A DNA stretch of 64,000 bases from Gemmatimonadota bacterium (lineage in GTDB: Bacteria; Gemmatimonadota; Gemmatimonadetes; Gemmatimonadales; GWC2-71-9). Numbering within the stretch: the stretch's first letter is position 1; every line of letters begins with the position of its first letter. This document shows, one piece after another, positions 1-7,312 of the stretch. The stretch covers positions 1,064,145 through 1,128,144 of the forward strand of contig JADKJZ010000014.1 in assembly GCA_016720805.1 (NCBI GenBank). The letters are read 5' to 3'. The notes beneath the pieces were generated by a model that saw nothing but the letters and a program-made list of their open reading frames with translations, was not told the origin of the DNA and did no database searches. A program made the position numbers and the translations under genes.

Positions 1-1
1 C

Positions 2-139
2 AGCGGGGTGCCGCTGGAGCTGCGTTCGGCCTGGCCCGCTGACCTCTGGCCCCTGCTGCAGGCCGCCGGCGCCGGGGACCTGACGATGCCGCGGGAAGAG
101 GTCCTGGACGCGATTGGCTTCTTCGGGTCGGATGGCTGA
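2..139 (+). CDS. 3' end of an unidentified gene
   Basis: An open frame enters from the left edge and stops at TGA 137-139. It encodes about 45 residues ending MPREEVLDAIGFFGSDG. The start and most of the protein lie outside the window. The stop overlaps the ATG (132-134) of the CheW-like gene, so it is probably the preceding member of the same operon. The fragment is too short to assign a family. That it is coding is inferred from the overlap geometry and the absence of stops. Confidence 0.5.
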   Translation, partial: SGVPLELRSAWPADLWPLLQAAGAGDLTMPREEVLDAIGFFGSDG

Positions 140-491
140 GCGGGCGGGGGTAGGCGGGCTGGTTGTCCGGGTCGCCGGCACCCGCTGGTTCATCCCGGTC
201 ACCGGCGTGATCGAGGTCCTCCGCGAGGCGGTCGTGGCGCGGGTCCCGGGCACCCCGCCGGCCGTCCGGGGGATGGTCAATCACCGCGGCCGGGTGCTGA
301 CCGTGGCCGACCCTATCCGGGCATTGGGGCTGTCGGGCGATACTGGGGGAGAGGTCGACGTGGTCGTCGTGGACGCCGGGGGACACCGCTTTGCGGTGGC
401 CGTCGACGGGGTCGTGGAGCTGGCCGCCGAGCCGCGCACGGGCCTTGCAACGTTGGACCTCGACCAGGTCGCGACCGCGATCTTTGCCTGA
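132..491 (+). CDS. cheW: CheW-like chemotaxis coupling protein
   Basis: This 119-residue protein consists of a single CheW-type domain, with the pattern FIPVTGVIEVLR followed by the characteristic GMVNHRGRVLTVADP stretch. CheW proteins bridge receptors and the CheA kinase in the cytoplasm. It is shorter than a typical CheW of about 150 residues, so it may be a minimal or specialised coupler. I chose ATG 132, which overlaps the upstream stop in the usual operon manner; an in-frame TTG at 114 would add six residues. cheY, cheA and cheC follow, which supports the assignment. No receptor, CheR or CheB gene is visible in the window. Confidence 0.8.
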   Translation: MAERAGVGGLVVRVAGTRWFIPVTGVIEVLREAVVARVPGTPPAVRGMVNHRGRVLTVADPIRALGLSGDTGGEVDVVVVDAGGHRFAVAVDGVVELAAEPRTGLATLDLDQVATAIFA

Positions 492-511
492 CCCTTCAGC
501 CGGAGGCCAGC

Positions 512-877
512 GTGGCCCATCGGGTGCTCATCTGCGACGACGCGATCTTCATGCGAACCATGATCGCCGACATTCTCACCGGGGCCGGCTATGACGTCGT
601 CGGCGAGGCCGAAAGCGGCTTGCAGGCCGTCGAGCGGTACAAGGCGCTCCTCCCCGACATCGTGACCATGGACATCGTCATGCCGGACATGGGCGGAATC
701 GACGCCGTCCGGGCGATCGTCACGGCCCACCCCGACGCCAAGATCCTGATGTGCTCCGCCATGGGGCAGCAGGCGCTCGTGGTCGAGGCGATTCAGGCCG
801 GCGCCAAGGACTTCGTCGTCAAGCCGTTCCAGCCGGCCCGCGTCCTCGAGGCCGTCCAGCGCGTTATGGCGGGATGA
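512..877 (+). CDS. cheY: CheY-type single-domain response regulator
   Basis: A 121-residue receiver domain with no output domain. The acidic pair is at D9-D10, the phosphoacceptor is D54 in TMDIVMPD, the switch serine is S82 in MCSAMG and the lysine is K104 in VVKPF. It should be phosphorylated by the neighbouring CheA and act by protein-protein contact. The start is GTG 512, with a clear ribosome-binding site CGGAGG at 501-506. The stop codon overlaps the cheA ATG (ATGA), so the pair is probably translationally coupled. Its target is unknown; downstream PATAN and roadblock proteins are candidates. Confidence 0.93.
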   Translation: MAHRVLICDDAIFMRTMIADILTGAGYDVVGEAESGLQAVERYKALLPDIVTMDIVMPDMGGIDAVRAIVTAHPDAKILMCSAMGQQALVVEAIQAGAKDFVVKPFQPARVLEAVQRVMAG

Positions 878-2373
878 CCGAGGCGCGGCGGGCGCGGTAC
901 GTCGCGCTCTTCGCGGCGGAGTCGCGCTCGCTGCTGGCCGGCGCGCGCCGCGCCCTCGCGGCCTGGCTCGACGCCCCCGCCGAGCGCGCCCCGGCCGACG
1001 AAGTCTTCCGCACGCTTCACACCATCAAAGGAATGGCCGCCTCGCTCGAATACGAGGCGATCGCCGAACTGGCGCACACCACGGAGAGCGCGCTGGTCGC
1101 CGTGCGCGACAGCGGGGACCCGGCGGACCGGACCTGGCTTCGTGACCTCGAGGCGACCCTCGACCAGATCGCCCTCGGCTGCGAAGCCGCCGCCGCGGCC
1201 GAAGGGGAGGCTGCACCGGGCGAACAGGCCGCCGCACCGGCCCGCATCGTCCGCGTCGACCTCGATCGCCTCGACGCGCTGTTCGAGGACCTCGGCGGGT
1301 TGGTGACCGCTCGGCAGGAACTCGAACGCCACGCCGAGCGGGACACCCTCTCGCCGGTGGCTCGTGCGGCGCAGGTGATGGCGCGCCGCCTCGACACGCT
1401 CCAGGACCGGATTCTCCATGTTCGCCTCGCCCCCTTGAGCGAGGTGTTCGAGCGAATTCCGCCGATCGTGCGCGACCTTGCCCGGCAGCTTGGCAAGGAG
1501 GTGACGGTGCAGGTGCAGGGCGAGGCGCTGGAGGTGGACCGGGCCGTGCTCGATCAACTGGCCGAACCGCTGATCCACCTGCTGCGAAACGCCGTGGACC
1601 ACGGCCTCGAGTCGCCGGACGTGCGCCGCGCGCTCGGCAAGCGCCCCGCCGGGTCGGTGACGCTCAAGGCACGCCGTGACCGGGATTCGGTGGTGCTCGA
1701 ACTGAGCGATGATGGCCGCGGTATCGATCGAGCGGCCGTCGCCGCGCGGGCGGTGGCGCAGGGGATTCTCGAATCCGATGCTTCGCTCAATGACGACGGC
1801 TTGCTCGCCGTGCTGGCGCGCCCCGGCTTCAGCACCGCCGCCTCGGTGACGGATGTCTCCGGCCGCGGCGTCGGGCTCGATGTCGTGGCGTCTCGATTGC
1901 ATGACCTCGGCGCATCGCTATCGCTCACCACGGTGCCCGGGCGGGGAACGACCTTCGTGGTGCGGTTGCCGACCCGGCTCGGCATTGTCCGTGCGCTGGT
2001 CGCCTCGATCGGTGAGGAGCGGTACGTGATGCCGCTGACGCACGTCGCCGAGTTCCTGCCATGGGAGCCGGAGGCGGTGCAACACGTTGATGGCCGGGCG
2101 GTCATCGAGTTGCGCGGCGAGCTGATCCCGGTGCTCGACCTGCGGCGCTTGCTGCTCTATCGCGGCGAGGCGCCGCCGGCTCGACGTCCGGCGCTGGTGT
2201 TCGAAGCCAACGGGCAGCGGGTCGCCCTCCTGGCCGATGCGATTCACGGCCAGGTCGATGCCGTGGTGCAGCCGCTGGATCGACCGCGCGGGATGCCACG
2301 GTGGATCACCGGCGCCACGGTCCTCGACAACGGGCGACCGGCGTTGCTGCTCGACCTGGCCAGCGTAGTGTAG
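874..2373 (+). CDS. cheA: Chemotaxis histidine kinase CheA, short form
   Basis: A 499-residue CheA. The Hpt (P1) domain carries the phosphorylated histidine at H49 in FRTLHTIKG. A short Ala-rich linker (about 104-122) leads straight to the dimerisation domain (about 125-195). The ATPase domain has its N box at HLLRNAVDHGLE (236-247), G1 at DDGRGID and G2 at GRGVGLDVV. A CheW-like regulatory domain ends the protein (about 367-499). The P2 response-regulator docking domain of classical CheA is missing. It should autophosphorylate and pass phosphate to the CheY encoded just upstream. ATG 874 lies in an ATGA overlap with cheY. Confidence 0.93.
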   Translation: MTEARRARYVALFAAESRSLLAGARRALAAWLDAPAERAPADEVFRTLHTIKGMAASLEYEAIAELAHTTESALVAVRDSGDPADRTWLRDLEATLDQIALGCEAAAAAEGEAAPGEQAAAPARIVRVDLDRLDALFEDLGGLVTARQELERHAERDTLSPVARAAQVMARRLDTLQDRILHVRLAPLSEVFERIPPIVRDLARQLGKEVTVQVQGEALEVDRAVLDQLAEPLIHLLRNAVDHGLESPDVRRALGKRPAGSVTLKARRDRDSVVLELSDDGRGIDRAAVAARAVAQGILESDASLNDDGLLAVLARPGFSTAASVTDVSGRGVGLDVVASRLHDLGASLSLTTVPGRGTTFVVRLPTRLGIVRALVASIGEERYVMPLTHVAEFLPWEPEAVQHVDGRAVIELRGELIPVLDLRRLLLYRGEAPPARRPALVFEANGQRVALLADAIHGQVDAVVQPLDRPRGMPRWITGATVLDNGRPALLLDLASVV

Positions 2374-2375
2374 GA

Positions 2376-2410
2376 ATCGATGATCGATGATCGATGATCG
2401 ATCATCGATT
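2376..2410 (+). repeat. 7-bp tandem repeat array, ATCGATG class (5 units)
   Basis: Five consecutive heptamers: ATCGATG three times, then ATCGATC and ATCGATT. The array begins two bases after the cheA stop codon. Because ATCGAT is self-complementary, the array is also an inverted repeat able to form a hairpin. Related arrays occur at 38151, 42767 and 43833. Confidence 0.9.
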
Positions 2411-2434
2411 TGTCCGACTCTCCTTGGAGCGCAG

Positions 2435-3055
2435 ATGACGAATCCCAATGACCTCGACACTCTCCGGCGCGATGGGCTGCGCGAGGTGGCCACGATCGGC
2501 GCGGGGCATGCCGCGACGGCGTTGTCGCAGCTCACCGATCGGCGGATCATGATCTCGGTGCCGCAAGTGCGGCGCGTGAACTTCGGCGAAGTGCCGGCGA
2601 TGGTGTCGCTCTTTGGCGACCATGTCGCCGTGGTGGCGATGCGGATGCTGGGCGACCTCACCGGGCGCTCGCTGCTGGTCTTCGGCGAGGCCGATGCGAC
2701 GCGACTCTGCGACTTGATCCTCCGCCGTCCGATCGGTCCGCAACGCGCCCTCGGCGAACTCGAGCAGTCCGGGCTCAAGGAGGTCGGCAACATCGTCTGC
2801 TCGGCCTACCTGACCGCGCTGTCGAACTTCATGGGGATGATGCTGCTCCCCTCCGTGCCCTCGTTGACGATCGGTCGGACTGCCGACGCCATCGCGGCGA
2901 CCGTCGATCCGAACGAGTCGCGATCGGACCTGGTCTTCTGTGTCGACACAGCCTTCCGCGCGGAAGGCGCGGAGGCGCCGCTGACCGGTGCGTTTCTGTT
3001 GATGCCTGACCAGGCCTCGATCCAGGCGATCCTCGAGGCGATCCGGCTCGACTGA
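2435..3055 (+). CDS. cheC: CheC-type CheY-P phosphatase
   Basis: This 206-residue protein has the two-fold CheC fold. The C-terminal site motif LKEVGNIVCSAYLTALS has the catalytic E116 and N119. The N-terminal site LREVATIGAGHAATALS keeps E17 but has T20 where the family has Asn, so probably only the second site is catalytic. It would remove phosphate from CheY-P and end the signal in the cytoplasm. I chose ATG 2435 because TTGGAGC precedes it at a suitable distance; an earlier in-frame ATG at 2387 would start inside the heptad repeat. The next gene begins two bases after its stop. Confidence 0.9.
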   Translation: MTNPNDLDTLRRDGLREVATIGAGHAATALSQLTDRRIMISVPQVRRVNFGEVPAMVSLFGDHVAVVAMRMLGDLTGRSLLVFGEADATRLCDLILRRPIGPQRALGELEQSGLKEVGNIVCSAYLTALSNFMGMMLLPSVPSLTIGRTADAIAATVDPNESRSDLVFCVDTAFRAEGAEAPLTGAFLLMPDQASIQAILEAIRLD

Positions 3056-3056
3056 G

Positions 3057-4211
3057 ATGGCCACCCCCGAGGGTCCGGAAGCGGCGCGCATCGCGGCGCT
3101 GCGCCGACGCCTCGGCGCGGCCTCTCCCGCGACGCTCACCAACTTCGCCTGGTTTGCGGCCCGTCGCGGCAGCCACGCGGCGGCGATCGAGGCCGTGCGG
3201 GAGGCCGTGGCGCAACCCGGCGCACCACGTGCGGCGTGGCAGACGCTCGAACGGCTGGTCACGGGCCGGAACGATGGGCTCCTCCTCGCCCCGGCCAGCG
3301 CGACCCGGCACCCGCCGGTCGACATCTCCGGCGGGGCATCGGCATTGGCGGCCGCCGTCGCGGCGCACCGCGAAGGCGCCCTCGCCGTCGCGGAGACCTG
3401 CTACCTCGCCGCCGTCTCCGTCTCGCATCTCGCGGCGGCCGCGTCCGACGGGCTGGCGGTGCTCCACGAACAACGCCACGAGCAGGACGCCGCGACCAGT
3501 GCGTGGCACCGTGCCATCGCGGGCGGTGCCCCGTGGGCCACGCACAATCATGCGCTTGCCCTCTTGCGGCGCGGCGACGTGCCAGCCGCGCGTCGCGCGA
3601 TCGCGCAGGCGTTGACGGCAAGTGCACCCACGGCGGCGCTGTATGCCCTCGCGGGCTACGCGGCACTCCTCGACGGTGCGGCCGCCGATGCCCTGCAGTC
3701 GCTTGAAGTCGCCGTGGAACTCGAGCACGATCTGGCCCGCGCGCACTTCACCCTCGGCCTCGCGCATGACAGGCTCGGTCACCCCGCGGCCGCGCTCGCC
3801 GCGACGCGTCGTGGGCTGCTGCTCTCGCCGTGGTACCTGCCGCAGGTATGGCTGTTGACGCCGGTGCCCGGCAGTCTCCCGGTCGAGCTCCCGGCGGGGA
3901 GCGAGCGTCCCGGCGCGTCCGACGGCACCGACGAGGTGCTGCTGGCGCTTGGTCGTTCACTGCTCGAGACCGGACATCTGGGCGAATCGCTCGCCGTCTT
4001 CGATCAAGTGCTGGTGCGCGATCCGGCACAACCCGCGGCCCTCTTCCACCGCGGCGTCGTGCTGGCCAAGCTGCGCCGATACGATGAAGCGCTGGCGGAC
4101 TGGGAGGCGGTGGACCGCACCGATCCGGAGAGCCCGCTCGGCGCGATGTCTCGCCGCCACGCCCGTTCCGCACGTCAACTCGCCGCGCTCTTTGCCGCGC
4201 GGGCGGGCTGA
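3057..4211 (+). CDS. TPR-repeat protein
   Basis: A 384-residue soluble protein, very rich in Ala, with several tetratricopeptide repeats. Recognisable units include the HFTLGLAHDRLGHPAAALAA region and the LFHRGVVLAKLRRYDEALAD region near the C-terminus. There is no signal peptide or membrane segment. TPR domains are protein-binding scaffolds, and no enzymatic motif is visible. It starts two bases after the cheC stop and is followed at 4215 by a PATAN-TPR protein, so it is probably part of the same signalling operon. The specific partner is unknown. Confidence 0.75.
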   Translation: MATPEGPEAARIAALRRRLGAASPATLTNFAWFAARRGSHAAAIEAVREAVAQPGAPRAAWQTLERLVTGRNDGLLLAPASATRHPPVDISGGASALAAAVAAHREGALAVAETCYLAAVSVSHLAAAASDGLAVLHEQRHEQDAATSAWHRAIAGGAPWATHNHALALLRRGDVPAARRAIAQALTASAPTAALYALAGYAALLDGAAADALQSLEVAVELEHDLARAHFTLGLAHDRLGHPAAALAATRRGLLLSPWYLPQVWLLTPVPGSLPVELPAGSERPGASDGTDEVLLALGRSLLETGHLGESLAVFDQVLVRDPAQPAALFHRGVVLAKLRRYDEALADWEAVDRTDPESPLGAMSRRHARSARQLAALFAARAG

Positions 4212-4214
4212 CCG

Positions 4215-5132
4215 ATGCACGGGCCACTGCACGAGATCGGGTTGGTCGAGGTGCTGCAACTGCTGGGACGCGGCGCGCGGCACGGGACCTTGCAGGTGGT
4301 CGGACTGGATCCGGCGGCACCGCGCACGGTCAGGTTGTGCGCCGGCAGGGTCGTCTCGGTCGAACCCGACGCGGGCGAGGCGGCCGTCGAACGAGCCCTG
4401 GTGGCACGCCACCTCTCGATCACCGATGCGATCCGACCCGACCTCGCAGCCGAGTCGCGCGACGCGATGCGGCAAGAACTCGCGATGCGGACCCTTGCGG
4501 CGATGCTGCACTGGACGCGGGGGCGATTCGACTTCGCCGAGGAGCCGGTCCGCGACGGACCGCTCGACATCGCGGTCGACACCATCCTGCTGGAATTGGT
4601 CGGGCGGGAGTCGCAGCGGGTGGAATTGGCGGCCCTTCTCGACGACTTCCACGCCATTCCGGTCTTTGTGGCGGATGATCGGCTCGCGCTGGGAACGCCA
4701 CCGGAGCTCGATCCGCTTGATTGGCGGATCCTCGATGCGGTGGATGGACGCCGGGACGTCAGTGCCATCGCCGGAACCCTCGACGAGCCGCTGGAAACCG
4801 TTGGTGATCGCGTCCGGGCACTGCAGGGGGCCACTATACTTGAACTGGCGGCGGCACCGGCCAACGACGCCTTGGCGGCGCGCGCCGCCATCGAGGCGGG
4901 CCGCTACGACGACGCGGTCGCGCTGTTGGAACAGCGGGTCGGCAGTGTCCGCTCCGATCGCGAGGCGTGGCGGTTGCTAGGCCTCGCTGAAGTCGGGGCA
5001 GGGCGGTTCGACCGCGCCATCCGCGCGTGGGAAGCTTGGCAACAGGCCGACCCGACATTGGCGCAGGAAGCCGGGGCCCTGATCGCCGCCGCACGCACCA
5101 TGCTGGAGGCATTGCACGACCATCGTGAGTGA
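4215..5132 (+). CDS. PATAN (DUF4388) domain protein with TPR tail
   Basis: A 305-residue protein. The N-terminus (about 1-120) matches the PATAN/DUF4388 pattern: HEIGLVEVLQLLGRGARHGTLQVVG, then a gas-vesicle-like acidic turn and WTRGRFDFAEEPV. A TPR-like helical tail follows (about 215-305). PATAN domains are known from cyanobacterial PatA/PixG-type regulators and from delta-proteobacterial and Gemmatimonadota signalling proteins, where they mediate protein contacts. This copy lacks a receiver domain, so it may act with the separate CheY. It overlaps the next gene by 8 bases. Confidence 0.75.
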   Translation: MHGPLHEIGLVEVLQLLGRGARHGTLQVVGLDPAAPRTVRLCAGRVVSVEPDAGEAAVERALVARHLSITDAIRPDLAAESRDAMRQELAMRTLAAMLHWTRGRFDFAEEPVRDGPLDIAVDTILLELVGRESQRVELAALLDDFHAIPVFVADDRLALGTPPELDPLDWRILDAVDGRRDVSAIAGTLDEPLETVGDRVRALQGATILELAAAPANDALAARAAIEAGRYDDAVALLEQRVGSVRSDREAWRLLGLAEVGAGRFDRAIRAWEAWQQADPTLAQEAGALIAAARTMLEALHDHRE

Positions 5133-5880
5133 TTCGTTCTCCCCTTCGTCGACGCCTGTGGGCGCGCCGTCGTTCCTCGACCTCGGGGAACGGTTGCGGC
5201 AGCATGGGCAACTCGACGCGGCCGCGACCGTCACGATGAACGGGCTGCGTCAATGGCCGACCCTCGCCGCCGGCCATGACTTGCTCGGTCGCATCGAGGC
5301 CGATCGGGGCGATGACCGCGCCGCCGCCGAGGCGTGGGGCGCCGCACTCGCCTGCGAGCCCGGTCACCTGGGCGCGCTCAAGGGGCTCGCCTTCCTCGCC
5401 TTCCGCGGCCACGACTTCGCGGCTGCCGAGCGGCATCTCGAATTGGCCGTGGCCCGCGCGCCGCACGATGCCGCGTTGCTCGGCGCGCTCGACCGGGTGC
5501 GCAGTCGTCGCCCGTCTGGGCCCGCGGATGAACCAGTTCGACTCGATGATCCGGCCAGTGGACTGCTTCTCTGCGACGCCGACGGGATGCGACTGAGTGG
5601 AGGCGTTGGTCCCGAGCGCAATGACGACGCCGCGGATGCGGCGGCGGCGGAGACGGCCGGGTTGCTCCGTGAAGCGACCCGCAGCGCGCGGCTTCTCGGC
5701 CTCGGCGGCGTCAAGCATCTGGTCGTCGAGTGTGCCGACGCTCGCCTCGCGGTGGTCCCGGTCGCCGCTGGCGCCGCACTCCTCGCCGTGCGGAGCGCCG
5801 CAACGCCGATCGGCCGACTGCTGGCCATCGCACAGCGCGCCGCTGGCGTGGCAACGCAGTGGATCGGTGGATTGGAATGA
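5125..5880 (+). CDS. TPR protein with C-terminal roadblock-like domain
   Basis: This 251-residue protein has two parts. Residues about 15-125 are TPR-like helices. Residues about 160-250 resemble a roadblock/LC7 (MglB-type) domain, with the pattern HLVVECADARLAVVPV, then GAALLAVRS and a C-terminal amphipathic helix. MglB-like roadblock proteins act as regulators of MglA-type GTPases, one of which is encoded three genes downstream. The start is GTG 5125, inside the end of the preceding gene; the stop overlaps the next ATG in an ATGA. The roadblock call is from pattern similarity only. Confidence 0.65.
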   Translation: MSDSFSPSSTPVGAPSFLDLGERLRQHGQLDAAATVTMNGLRQWPTLAAGHDLLGRIEADRGDDRAAAEAWGAALACEPGHLGALKGLAFLAFRGHDFAAAERHLELAVARAPHDAALLGALDRVRSRRPSGPADEPVRLDDPASGLLLCDADGMRLSGGVGPERNDDAADAAAAETAGLLREATRSARLLGLGGVKHLVVECADARLAVVPVAAGAALLAVRSAATPIGRLLAIAQRAAGVATQWIGGLE

Positions 5881-6230
5881 GTCTCGAGCGGTGGGAACGG
5901 CTGCTGTGCGAGGTGATCGCGATCCCCGGCGTGCGGGGCGCCGCGCTCGTGGCGAGCGATGACGGTCTCGTCGTGGCCGAGGCGGCGATGGATCAACTGG
6001 ACGGCGCCGATGTGGCCGCACTCGTTGCGGCGCTGGTCTCGCGCGCCACGCGCGTGGCGCGCAGCATTCCGACCGCTCCACCGCGGTTGATCCATCTCGC
6101 GGGTGACCGCGGCACCTTGCTCGCCGTCGACGCCGGCTCTCCGCTCTGGCTGGTGGCGGTCGCGGAGCCTGGTGCCGAGGTGGGTCGCCTGCGGGTGTTG
6201 TTGGGCGATCTCGCCGGGGCGGTGGACTGA
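5877..6230 (+). CDS. Roadblock/LC7 domain protein (MglB-like)
   Basis: A 117-residue protein that is entirely one roadblock/LC7 domain: an N-terminal helix (LERWERLLCEVIAIPGV), the typical RGAALVASDDGLVVAE strand-turn-strand, a helix, then GDRGTLLAVDAGSPLWLVAV and a final helix. Such proteins dimerise and regulate small Ras-like GTPases; in Myxococcus, MglB is the GTPase-activating partner of MglA. The position two genes before an MglA-like GTPase supports that role. ATG 5877 overlaps the previous stop, and its TGA shares one base with the next ATG. Confidence 0.8.
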   Translation: MSLERWERLLCEVIAIPGVRGAALVASDDGLVVAEAAMDQLDGADVAALVAALVSRATRVARSIPTAPPRLIHLAGDRGTLLAVDAGSPLWLVAVAEPGAEVGRLRVLLGDLAGAVD

Positions 6231-6697
6231 TGCGCGTCCTCGAACCCTGGGTGGAGGCGCCGCTCGCCGAGTTCCTGCGTGAGTCCGCGGCTCGACTCGC
6301 CTTGATCACCACGGCCTCCGGCCAGGTCATCGCCCAACATGGCTTCGCCCGGTCGCTCGATGTCATGGCCGCGGCCTCGCTCGGCGCCGGCATCCTGGCC
6401 ACAACCGGCGAACTTGCGCGGATGGTGGATGCCACCGGCGGCTACCGGGTGGTGGTGCACCAAGGCGTGCAACGCGGCCTCTGGCTCGCCGGCTTCGACA
6501 CGCCGCGCGGACGCTGGATCGCATTGGTCGCGTTCGGGGAGCAATCCACGGTTGGCCTCGTCCGGCTCTTCTTCCAGCGCTTCGTCGAGCGGCTCGCGGC
6601 CGCCGCCCCGCGCAGCGTGCCGGTGCGAGAGGTGCTGGCCGAAGGATTCGAGCGCGAACTCGACGCGTCATTGCGCGCCCTCTTCGGGGGGAGCTGA
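6230..6697 (+). CDS. Divergent roadblock-like protein
   Basis: A 155-residue soluble protein with roadblock/LC7-like features: LALITTASGQVIAQHGFA near the N-terminus, a middle helix, then GLWLAGFDTPRGRWIALVAFG and a C-terminal helical extension ending FERELDASLRALFGGS. It is probably a second or third partner for the GTPase encoded immediately downstream (2-base gap). It is longer and more divergent than the preceding roadblock protein, so the family call is moderate. The start ATG shares a base with the upstream stop (TGATG). Confidence 0.6.
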   Translation: MRVLEPWVEAPLAEFLRESAARLALITTASGQVIAQHGFARSLDVMAAASLGAGILATTGELARMVDATGGYRVVVHQGVQRGLWLAGFDTPRGRWIALVAFGEQSTVGLVRLFFQRFVERLAAAAPRSVPVREVLAEGFERELDASLRALFGGS

Positions 6698-6699
6698 GC

Positions 6700-7305
6700 A
6701 TGGCGCGCCTCGACCAGGATGCCAGGACGCTCTCGCTCACGTTGGTGGTGTATGGCGCCGCGCGCGCCGGGAAGAGTGCCTTGCTGCGGGCCATTCACGA
6801 ACGGATCGCGGTGGCGCACCGCGGCGACGAGGAACCGCTCGGCGAGCCATCCGATGTCGGCCTGCCCCTCAACTGGGTGCCGCTCGACCTGGGTGACGTC
6901 GCGGGGTGGCGCACGCGCGTCCACCTCTACGCCGTGCCGGCGCAAGAGCAGGCCGACGCCACGCGGCGACTGGTGCTGGCCCAAGCCGATGGCGTCCTCT
7001 TCGTGGTCGATGCGCAGGCCAGCCGGCTCGAGGCCAACGTCGCGGCGCTTGCCGCGCTCCACGCGCAATGGCCCGAAGGGAACGGGACGACGCGCGTGCT
7101 GCCGGTGGTCTTCGTGGTGACCAAGCAGGACCTGCCCGAGGAATTGCTGTTGGAAGAGCCCGTGCTCGCCGCGATCCTCAACCCGGAGCACGCGCCGCTC
7201 TTCCGTTGCGATCTCGCGCGGGGCGAAGGCGTCTTCCGCGCACTGCAGTCGCTCATCGGAACCGTGATGCGCCAGGTGGTTGCCTTGCCTGAGACGGCGA
7301 CGTGA
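6700..7305 (+). CDS. MglA-like small Ras-family GTPase
   Basis: A 201-residue GTPase. The P-loop is GAARAGKS (19-26). The MglA-type core is visible in HLYAVPAQ followed by ATRRLVLAQADGVLFVVDAQ (about 75-107), and the guanine-specificity motif is TKQD (141-144). Bacterial MglA proteins control cell polarity and motility, switching between GTP and GDP states under roadblock proteins. In MglA the G3 region reads TVPGQ as I remember it; here it is AVPAQ, so the conserved Gly is Ala, which may slow or block switching. The roadblock genes upstream support the assignment. Confidence 0.82.
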   Translation: MARLDQDARTLSLTLVVYGAARAGKSALLRAIHERIAVAHRGDEEPLGEPSDVGLPLNWVPLDLGDVAGWRTRVHLYAVPAQEQADATRRLVLAQADGVLFVVDAQASRLEANVAALAALHAQWPEGNGTTRVLPVVFVVTKQDLPEELLLEEPVLAAILNPEHAPLFRCDLARGEGVFRALQSLIGTVMRQVVALPETAT

Positions 7306-7312
7306 GGGGCGC

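Noticed and set aside
2387..2434. Earlier start for cheC at ATG 2387
   Set aside because: The extra residues would be encoded by the heptad repeat; family similarity and the ribosome-binding site point to ATG 2435.
4832..4837. TATACT as a promoter -10
   Set aside because: It lies inside the PATAN-TPR coding sequence (4215-5132), with no convincing -35.
4834..6435. Long open frame of 533 codons on the minus strand
   Set aside because: It is an antisense shadow of three overlapping plus-strand genes with recognisable domains, and its product has Arg/Pro/Ala-rich shadow composition.
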